Origin: Ascochyta rabiei
Taxonomy: Eukaryota > Ascomycota > Dothideomycetes > Pleosporales > Didymellaceae
Length of the DNA stretch: 64,000 nt
Direction of reading: 5' to 3'
NCBI RefSeq assembly: GCF_004011695.2
Contig: NC_082418.1
Coordinates: 558,001 to 622,000, forward strand
In this document: positions 57,214 through 64,000 of the stretch, piece after piece
How the letters are laid out: each line of letters starts with the position of its first letter
Position numbering within the stretch: position 1 is the first letter of the stretch
Notes under the pieces: model-generated
The model's database searches: none
What the model was told of the DNA's origin: nothing
Seen by the model: only the letters and a program-made list of their open reading frames with translations
Made by a program: the position numbers and the translations under genes

Positions 57214-58401
57214 TTACTCCCCAAACTCCTTCAACTCTTCCAGCGAAGGTGCCTTTAGCGCATCTAGCTCCTTCCGATACATGCTCCCACGGTTTCCGAA
57301 CCCCCCAGCCTGCGCCATAGCCGTCAGTTTGCCAATCAGTATCACGTTCTGGTTGTGCAGCGTATCGTAGTGGTCAAACATCTTCTTCACTCGTGCTTCT
57401 GAGGTCTTGGCTTGCTTTTGCGCCTGCTTGACTGCTGACTTGTCCATGTCGTGTTTCTTCTCGGGACACCTTGCTTTCAGCTCGGTGATCTTGGCGTCGC
57501 GTTGTTGGAGTTGGAGTTTTGTTTCGTCCTGTGACTTTTGGAGCTGGCTGATAATGCGCTCCTGGTCTCGGATCATCTGGCCGCGCTTGTGTAGTTCTTG
57601 TTCTCTGATCTCCTGTGTTGCCTTCTCGCTGATACGGGGATGTTCCTCGTGAGACCTCTTCAGTTCGCTGACGTGTGTTTTCAGTCTGGTGATCTCGGCT
57701 TGCATTGCAAGAATCTTTTCGTCTTGACTTCGCAAAGTTCCCTCGGCGACACGCTGTTGTTCCCTGCGCCGTGCGACATCTGTCTTTCCTTTGGTGATTT
57801 TGATTTCAAGCCTTGCGATCTTTTCGAGTGCAGCAACCGGGAATGGTGTGTCACTGGGCTTCTGATTTCCGTCCAGCTCAGCAATGCGCTTTAAAAGGAC
57901 GTCTCGCGAAGTAGCCCAAATACCGTACTTGCTGTTCAGTTCTTGGCCCCAGAGCATATGGAACTGGATGCCTTGCTCAAGTGCGTTTCGGTCAGGGTCT
58001 CCCGCTTCTGTGTTGCGTCTGACGATATCCTCTAACTCATCAATATACTTCTGCATTTGCTCGCGTACAAGTTTGCGCTTGTCGTTTCTCTCTTTTGTAT
58101 ATTTGATTTGACGCATCCTCTTGGTCATTGGCTCTCTGAACTTCTCCTCTGACCTTACTCGCTTGTTGATGCCGGGAACGGGGCGCACATCGCTTGGTTC
58201 AGGAGTGATATGAACAGTGGACAATGCGGCACCGATACTCGTTTCCTCATCGTCGCTGGAGCTCTCCCCATCGCTAGATCTGTTGCCCGACTCCTTCTCG
58301 TCATCATCTCGCTGCACCCGCTTCGCAGGGCGCGTGTCAATACTGTCAATTCCTCTGCGCTTCGCCACAAGTCTGGACGAGAGGTAGGTAACTTCCTCCA
58401 T
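57214..58401 (-). CDS. Coiled-coil, probably nuclear, protein (hypothetical)
   Basis: Single exon, 395 aa from the ATG at 58401. The N-terminal 80 residues are acidic and Ser-rich (EKESGNRSSDGESSSDDEET) with basic nuclear-localisation-like clusters (TRPAKRVQR and SEEKFREPMTKRMRQIKY). A globular segment follows (ALEQGIQFHMLWGQELNSKY). From about residue 165 to 350 there is a long heptad-rich coiled coil (AMQAEITRLKTHVSELKRSH and others). The end is basic and short. I do not recognise the family; the layout suits a chromatin or nuclear-matrix scaffold (inference). Confidence 0.65.
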   Translation of the reverse strand: MEEVTYLSSRLVAKRRGIDSIDTRPAKRVQRDDDEKESGNRSSDGESSSDDEETSIGAALSTVHITPEPSDVRPVPGINKRVRSEEKFREPMTKRMRQIKYTKERNDKRKLVREQMQKYIDELEDIVRRNTEAGDPDRNALEQGIQFHMLWGQELNSKYGIWATSRDVLLKRIAELDGNQKPSDTPFPVAALEKIARLEIKITKGKTDVARRREQQRVAEGTLRSQDEKILAMQAEITRLKTHVSELKRSHEEHPRISEKATQEIREQELHKRGQMIRDQERIISQLQKSQDETKLQLQQRDAKITELKARCPEKKHDMDKSAVKQAQKQAKTSEARVKKMFDHYDTLHNQNVILIGKLTAMAQAGGFGNRGSMYRKELDALKAPSLEELKEFGE

Positions 58402-59198
58402 AACTGCAACCGCGACAACGTACGCGTGTCGACAGATCTATCTTTCGTCAGTCATCTCGCCCAGGGACTGAGTGCGGGAGCAGCGAAATGCACTTACAGA
58501 GCAACACCCACTGTATCGAAACCCAAACGCAAAAAGTCGAGAGCCGTTATACTCGCCGCGTGTTGTAGCAAGCAGCATGTACCAGCTCCAGAAACCCCAT
58601 CATTATTGCTGTGCCCCACATCCTGGCAGCCCCCAACCGCGCGCGACGAGGTGAAGGCAAAGGCAAAGGCAAAGGCAAAGGCAAAGGCAAAGGCAAAGGC
58701 ACGTACCTCGCTCGCACAGCGTCACAACCCCGCACCTCGACTCACCCGAGTGTGGGAGCTCGCGAAGCGGAAAGAAAGAGCGCAGCGAAGGAAGGTGGGT
58801 GGGTTGGGGACTCTGCATCTGCGGTATTTAGGTATTCACAGTACAAGGGTTGGTACGATTTGTGTACCGCCAGCTTTGGAGTATTCCTGTGCATTGACTA
58901 GGGGATTTGAGTATGGGTGAAGTCGAACACGGGAGTTGACGCGAGCTGTTTGTTCATTTCATCATGAGATACTATACACACTCTTACTCACACAAGCTTA
59001 CAGAAAACGTTGCACCCAATTGTGCGTGATGCGTAAGGCCATCCAGCCAGACCCTATAGTCATCAAACGCCAGGCGCCATGCCAAACAGGAAAAACAGAA
59101 ACAAAAAGGCAGGTATCGTACAGATGCTAAGCGGGTATATCCATCCATCCTGTCCATTCATCCATGCTGAGTATCCCATCACGTCGTGAAGCAAGCGA
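58402..59198. other. Intergenic with 6-base microsatellite
   Basis: Spacer between the coiled-coil gene and the 3' end of the Mdm31-family gene. A pure (aaaggc)n array of about eight copies lies at about 58651-58700. No gene seen. Confidence 0.5.
58651..58700. repeat. 6-base microsatellite (aaaggc)n
   Basis: About eight perfect tandem copies of aaaggc. Confidence 0.95.
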
Positions 59199-61620
59199 TT
59201 ACGCCATGTTGCCAGCCAGGCCGAGGAACAGCGCCTGGGCAGCTAGCTGCAGGGTCCAAATGCCGACTTTTTTGATGCGGCGTTTGCGCACGGTGCGGTC
59301 GTCGAGGACGTCGCGGGCGAAAGCGTCGTACATCTGGGTGGGGGTCAGTACTCGAGGTATGTGTTGTTGAATGTTTTAGACTCACCTCGCGCGAGACTTC
59401 CTCCATCAGCCCGCTGTCGTACAGGGTCCAGCTGCCGTCGAACTCGCCGACCTGCTTCACTACTCTGCAGTTGACGGGGATGAAGGTGCGCTTCGAGTTG
59501 ATGTAGGCGACGATTGGCCGTACGAGCGCGTTGTTGACGTAGGAGATGTCGCGCGTGAAGATGGGCACCGCAGCGCGCACGTCGTTGAGGTGGACGCGCA
59601 GGTCCATGATGATGAAGCGATTGTCTTCTTCATTCGTCTCCTCTTCATGGTGGTCATCGTCGTGGTGATCGAAACCGTGGGCGGCGTGGTCGGAGAAGTG
59701 ATGTTTGACGGCCCGTCCGTTTTGGCTGACAGTGGCTTCCACTCGATCGTACATGTCGCTCATGACCTTGGCGAGACTCTCGTCGTCGTCGTTGGGCAGC
59801 ATGATGTCTGCTACAATGTCGACGTTGCCCTCGTGGATCCACGAGAAGGGGCCGTCGTAGCCGCGGTTCAGGTGGTCGATGTTGAGCCCGTCGATGCGGA
59901 TGCGGGAGTGCTTCTTCCAGGTGGCGCCGTCGTCTGTGTCGCGGCCGTCGGAGAGCTGCATGCCCGTGTAGTTGTGGGTCTGGCGTGGGTGGATGGTGAA
60001 GAGCGAGTTGTCAAAGGAGCCGGACATCATGTTGGCGGAGAGGAAGTCGTAGAAGAGCCACTGCTTGCGCAGCTGGGGGAGGTCGCACGAGTAGATGCTC
60101 ACGGGGAAGGGGCGGAAGCCGTCGGGCTGGTAGATGGTGACGAGCAGGTCCTCCATCTTGAAGGAGTCGAGCTCGAAGTCGCCGGGGTTGTGCTCGTGCT
60201 TGTAGGAGCGGGGGTCCACGCCTTGGACGGTGTGCACAGAAGTGCGGTCGATGACGCCGCGGATGCCCTTGATCTCGACGTCCTTGAGCATTCCCTTGCC
60301 GTTGAACCACTTGGAGAAGGAGAGGGTGACGTTGACGGTGTCGATGGAGACGTCGAACTGGGTGTAGTTGGTGTCCTCCTCGACGACATCCTCGACGGGG
60401 CCGTCCTTTTCTTGCTGTGCAATGGCAGCCTCGGCGGCGGCCGAGGTCTGCGAGCCCTTGCTGACCTTCCCACGGCCCTGGCCCGGACGGCGCGAGACGA
60501 AGACCTTGCGGAAGGAGATGACGCCGTCCTTCCACTTGGGCACGACGGCCGTCTCGAAGACGACCTTGATGCCCGACGACTGGGTCAGGTAGTTGCCGAT
60601 CCACTTGGCGAGGGTCTCCTGGGAAAAGGCGGTGTTGATGAGGAAGACGGTCAGCATGAAGAAGGTGGTTGTGCCGAGGATGACCCAGGCGACGTGGGCA
60701 GCCAGGATCCAGGAGAACAGGGCGTAGATTTCGTCGGCGTTGAAGTTGCGGTTGCTGCGGATGGTGAGCCACTTGAAGCGGACCTTCATGCGCGACCAGA
60801 AGCCGGAGGCGGCAGCCAGCAGCTCGGCCTTTGTGGGACGGTAGATGTGCGGGACGTGGGGCAGGTGGTGGAGGAGGGTGTGGGTGTCATCGTGTTTTGT
60901 TTCTGGGGCAGACGGTGCGCCCTGGTTTGGCTGGTTTGGCTGTGTTGGCTGGCTTGGCTGGTTTGGCTGGTTTGGCTGGTTTGGCTGGTTTGGCTGGTTT
61001 GGCTGGTTTGGCTGGTTTGGCTGGTTTGGCTGGTTTGGCTGGTTTGGCTGGTTTGGCTGGTTTGGCTGGTTTGGCTGGTTTGGCTGGTTTGGCTGGTTTG
61101 GCTGGTTTGGCTGGTTTGGCTGGTTTGGCTGGCTTGGCTGCGTTGGCTGGCCTGGCTGGCCTGGCTGGCTGGGTTTGCTCTTGGACGGGCCTTCTGTGAG
61201 TGAGCTCTTGCTGCGGCGGTCGCCACTCCTGCTCCTGCGCAGCGCCTGGTACGAGCGCGTCGAGGCATTTCTGCTCCAGGCGGCGAGGACGGCGAGGGTG
61301 ACGCTCTGCTGGACGGGCGTGGGTCGGGGCGGGGCAGGGCGAAGGAGGTGTGCGAGTGGTGTCTTGACATGTGACGGGCGAGCGGGTGCTGAGAAAGAGG
61401 TTGAGCGTGTCGCCGTCGAGCGTGTTCGGTGGCAGTGCGCATTCGATGCTACGGCCCGTGTGCTCGCCCCGTTCCCGCACAGCAGCGCCGCATGGCTGGC
61501 CAGGTCGAAGCGTGGGAGAGGGAGGGGGAGTGGGAGGGGAAGAGGACTCTGGCGCGGCGGCTGGGGAGCGAGGGCGCGCCGCAGAAACGCGCCGGGCCTC
61601 GTTCCTACATGTCGACTCAT
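59199..61620 (-). CDS. Mdm31/Mdm32-family mitochondrial inner-membrane protein with Asn-Gln-Pro repeat
   Basis: Two exons, 59386-61620 and 59199-59333 (donor gtgagt, acceptor cccag); 789 aa. I chose the ATG at 61620 because it opens an Arg-rich presequence-like stretch (SRHVGTRPGAFLRRALAPQP); an ATG at 61893 in the same frame is possible. Family signs are a first membrane segment (HVAWVILGTTTFFMLTVFL), NYLTQSSGIKVVFETAVVPK, VIDRTSVHTVQGVDPR, NMMSGSFDNSLFTIH and RGYDGPFSWIHEGNVDIVAD. The last exon adds a C-terminal hydrophobic helix (LQLAAQALFLGLAGNMA). Mdm31/32 maintain mitochondrial shape and nucleoid anchoring in yeast. A long (Asn-Gln-Pro)n tract lies between the presequence and the conserved part. 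Confidence 0.9.
60927..61170. repeat. 9-base minisatellite (ttggctggt)n inside the Mdm31-family gene
   Basis: Roughly twenty near-perfect 9-base units read as repeated Asn-Gln-Pro on the minus strand, with variant Ser-Gln-Pro, Thr-Gln-Pro and Gly-Gln-Pro units at both edges. The period keeps the reading frame, so length can vary without breaking the gene. Confidence 0.95.
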
Positions 61621-62134
61621 GGCAGTTGCAGCACCGACATGATCCCGTCCTCGTCGCTCAAGGGGAAAGGCGGGGCGGGGGGTGCTTCTGTTGAAGAAGT
61701 GTGTTGGAGAAGCGACCTTCACGTCATGCATGCAGCGCCGGCTGGACGAATCTTGATGGCTCCATGGGCCCACTAACCCAACCGGGCGCCCCAGCCATGG
61801 CCATTCTCGGCTCACGAAATTTTGGAGCGCGAGCGATAGACGGCCGAGCGTCGAGCTTATCGGCCGCCCCGCCCGAGCACGAAACATTTCCATTCACTGC
61901 CTGGACCCTTTGCGAAATTATTGCGACAACCAGCAGAGCACCAGCAGAGAACACCACCAGAGAACACCAGCAGAGAACACCACCACCACCATTAGAGAAC
62001 CACCAACACCAGAGAACCACCACCACCACCAGAGAACCACCACCACCACCAGAGAACCACCACCACCACCAGAGAACCGCCACCACCACCACCACCATTA
62101 GAGAACCACCACCAGAAACCAGACCTCCACCGCC
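61621..62134. promoter_or_regulatory. Divergent promoter region of the Mdm31-family gene and PNO1
   Basis: About 510 bases between two outward-facing start codons. It contains a CA/AC-rich tandem tract (accaccacc with gagaacc units, about 61920-62110) just before the PNO1 ATG. Shared regulation of the two genes is possible. The tract may lie in the PNO1 leader. Confidence 0.6.
61950..62110. repeat. (accacc)/(agagaaccacc)n tandem tract
   Basis: Imperfect tandem copies of agagaaccaccaccacc-type units, about 160 bases, upstream of the PNO1 start codon. Confidence 0.85.
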
Positions 62135-62973
62135 ATGCCCGCCCCAACTGCGCTCCAGCGCCGCCCCGAAGAATTCGCAACCGACATGGCCATGAGCACG
62201 CCTCTCCCCGCCGACGAGCCCTCAGCCGCCGCCGACCTGATCGACATGCACGCCGTCGCCGACCAGGTCCTGCCCGACACCAACCACGCCGCCACCGACG
62301 ACACCGCCATGGTCGACGAGAGCGGGCGCCCGCAGTTTGCCCCTGCCCAGAGCATCCCGCTCGCCTTCCGCCGCGAGACGCGCAAAGTGCCCATCCCCCC
62401 CCACCGCATGACGCCGCTGAAGAGCGCATGGCCCAAGATCTACGTAGGCTGAAGCCCGCATCGCACCCCCTGACCCCCACCCGGCATGCTGACGCCGCCT
62501 AGCCCCCCCTCGTCGAGCACCTGCACCTGCAAGTCCGCATGAACATCAAGACGCGCTCCGTCGAGCTGCGCACCTCGTCCCTCACCACCTCGACCGACGC
62601 CCTGCAAAAGGGCGAGGACTTTGTCAAGGCCTTCACCCTCGGCTTCGACGTCGACGACGCCATCGCCCTGCTGCGCCTCGACGACCTGTACATGGAGACC
62701 TTTGAGATCAAGGACGTCAAGACGCTGCAGGGCGAGCACATGGGCCGCGCCATTGGCCGCATAGCAGGCAAGGACGGCAAGACCAAGTTCGCCATTGAGA
62801 ACGCGAGTCGCACCCGCGTCGTTCTTGCCGATCAGAAGATCCACATCCTCGGCGGCTTCAAGAACATACACATTGCCCGCGAGTCCATTGTCTCGCTCAT
62901 CCTCGGCCAGAATCCCGCCAAGGTCTACGGCAACCTGCGCACCGTTGCAGGGCGCATGAAGGAGCGCTTTTGA
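62135..62973 (+). CDS. PNO1: Pno1/Dim2, KH-domain 40S ribosome assembly factor
   Basis: Two exons, 62135-62443 and 62503-62973 (donor gtaggc, acceptor ctag), 259 aa. The N-terminus is low complexity; from PLAFRRETRKVPIPPHRMTP the sequence is highly conserved Pno1: SAWPKIYPPLVEHLHLQVRM, then MNIKTRSVELRTS, AFTLGFDVDDAIALLRLDDL and the KH fold (MGRAIGRIAGKDGKTKFAIE with the GxxG loop replaced by RIAGKDGK, KIHILGGFKNIHIARESI), ending SLILGQNPAKVYGNLRTVAG. Pno1 binds the 3' region of pre-18S rRNA and helps release of the cleaved 40S subunit in the nucleolus and cytoplasm. Full length and ordinary for fungi. Confidence 0.95.
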
Positions 62974-63464
62974 TCTGGCGCCACAGACAATGCAGACGGC
63001 ATCGAGACGAGCATTTCACCGGCGTTTCTGGGTTTGCGTTTCTGGTTTCTCGTTTCTGATTTTTGGGCTTGGGAAAGAAAGGAAGAGAAAGGAAAGGAAG
63101 GGAAGGGAAGGGAAGGGAAGGGAAGGAAAGGAAGGGAAGGGAAGGAAAGGAAGGGAAGGAAAGGAAGGAAAGGAAGGAAAGGAAAGGAAAAGGAAAAGGA
63201 AAAGGAAAAGGAAAAGGGAAAAAAAGGACGTGGGATATCCACGTCCTATGCCATGCCATGCCATACCATACCCTACCATGTTTTGCACGAATCAACGCAC
63301 ACTAGAAACCGGCAGACAACGAGCCAGTTTCTTCCAACCTCCCAAATCAAACCAAATTCACATTTCACCACACCCCTCCCTCCCTCCCTCCCTCCCTCCA
63401 TCCATCCTCCAAGAACCCCCAACCCCTCACCCCCCTAACCAACCCCCAATCCCCCCTTCTCCCC
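62974..63464. other. Intergenic, purine/pyrimidine-rich
   Basis: Mostly simple sequence: (ggaag/ggaaa)n purine tract at about 63068-63225 and (ccct)n at about 63370-63400, then C-rich DNA to 63520. No gene seen. Confidence 0.6.
63068..63225. repeat. Polypurine tract (gggaa/ggaaa)n
   Basis: About 150 bases of almost pure purine in 5-6 base units, just 3' of PNO1. Capable of triplex or other non-B structure. Confidence 0.9.
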
Positions 63465-64000
63465 CTAACCATCCCACCTCCCCACCACCACCCCGCCACA
63501 CGCCCTCCCCCCGCTCCCCCAGACCCGCCGACAAGGCACCCACTGCACGCCCCTAAGCCCCACCTTCTTCCACGCATCGACCCCAACCCCAGACGTCGCG
63601 TACAGCGTCGCTGCCGTCCAAGCGCGCACGCCCTCGCGGCCGAGATGGCGCAGCGCGGTTGCGTCGGCGGGGGTGTGGAGTTGGAGGGTGTAGAATGTGG
63701 AGGTTGCTGATTGGGGAGAAGAGAAAGAAGGGGAAAGAGAAGGAGAAAGAGAAGAAGGAGAAAGAGAAGGAGGAGAAAGAGAAGAAGAAGGAGAAGAAAG
63801 AGAAGAAGGAGAAGAAGAAGAAGGAGAGAGGGAGGTGATGCTAAGCGGTGCCAGGGTGGAGTGTTGCAGGGATGCAGAGGAGGTGGTGAGGCCTGTTGCG
63901 CTCCATTCTATGTCCACGTCGCGTGGGAGCGAGGCTACTTCGACGACGAAGCAGGGCGGGGGGGATCCGTTGTCGGAGATGTCTGGGTCCGGGATCCGGG
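63465..64000 (-). CDS. Partial hypothetical protein, 5' end beyond the window
   Basis: Open frame on the minus strand that runs off the right edge; the stop is at 63465. Visible pieces in order are RIPDPDISDNGSPPPCFVV, EVASLPRDVDIEW, a long Ser/Pro tract (SPSSSSPSSLSSPSSS type; about 63715-63835), then FYTLQLHTPADATALRHLG and VRAWTAATLYATSG. I do not recognise the family. The Ser/Pro tract is encoded by a purine-rich (on the plus strand) repeat, so its length may vary. About 178 codons lie in the window. Confidence 0.5.
   Translation of the reverse strand, partial: RIPDPDISDNGSPPPCFVVEVASLPRDVDIEWSATGLTTSSASLQHSTLAPLSITSLSPSSSSPSSLSSPSSSLSPPSLSPSSLSPSLSPSFSSPQSATSTFYTLQLHTPADATALRHLGREGVRAWTAATLYATSGVGVDAWKKVGLRGVQWVPCRRVWGSGGRACGGVVVGRWDG

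Noticed and set aside
59590..61203. 537-codon open frame on the plus strand opposite the Mdm31-family gene
   Set aside because: Antisense shadow caused by high GC and the 9-base repeat; low-complexity Val/Leu/Gly sequence, while the minus strand encodes conserved family motifs.
60845..61642. Trp-Phe-Gly and Gly-Leu-Ala repeat frames over the 9-base minisatellite
   Set aside because: Other-frame translations of the same repeat; no start context or flanking homology.
63034..63556. Arg/Lys/Gly/Glu-rich open frames over the purine tract after PNO1
   Set aside because: Simple-sequence translation without any complexity; open in several frames on both strands.

Overview
The window is nuclear DNA of a filamentous ascomycete, most likely a Dothideomycete of the Pleosporales type (inference). 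The reasons are short 43-60 base introns with GTRAGT-like donors and TAG/CAG acceptors, ascomycete gene families (HET domain, Mdm31, Pno1, TfdA-type dioxygenase, GH16-acyltransferase fusion, CorA-like, CAX, S28 peptidase), and transposons saturated with the C-to-T changes of repeat-induced point mutation (RIP). There is no operon structure and no rRNA, tRNA or CRISPR array that I could support.
Layout. 1-6.6 kb: minisatellites, a 311-aa protein with an internal repeat, a small basic three-exon protein, a decayed coiled-coil gene and a MYND-finger protein. 8.1-16.4 kb: a CAX Ca2+/H+ exchanger, a hairpin-like element, a RING protein, a decayed copper/cadmium-type P1B ATPase and a PEBP-family protein. 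16.7-17.7 kb: a decayed HET-domain gene. 18.3-31.2 kb: a secreted S28 peptidase, then a compact set that looks like a surface-polysaccharide locus (GH16-acyltransferase-3 fusion, divergent GT2 polysaccharide synthase, second acyltransferase 3) and a CorA-like transporter. Two inverted copies of a MITE lie inside this set.
31.5-48.4 kb is a transposon block in two nests. Nest 1 (31522-42950) is a Fot1/pogo-type element split by a Ty3/gypsy-type LTR retrotransposon, itself split by a second Fot1/pogo-type element. Nest 2 (44724-48366) is a third such element split by a fourth. All coding parts are riddled with TAG/TAA stops, while the terminal repeats are GC-rich and well preserved. One apparently intact dioxygenase gene sits between the nests.
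48.6-64 kb: a 611-aa secreted protein, a GPI-anchor-type serine-rich protein, a seven-exon MFS sugar transporter, a coiled-coil nuclear-type protein, an Mdm31/32 mitochondrial protein with a large Asn-Gln-Pro repeat, the 40S assembly factor Pno1 (divergent from MDM31), and a partial gene running off the right edge. The features most worth following up are the polysaccharide locus and the shared two-repeat architecture of the four pogo-type terminal repeats.
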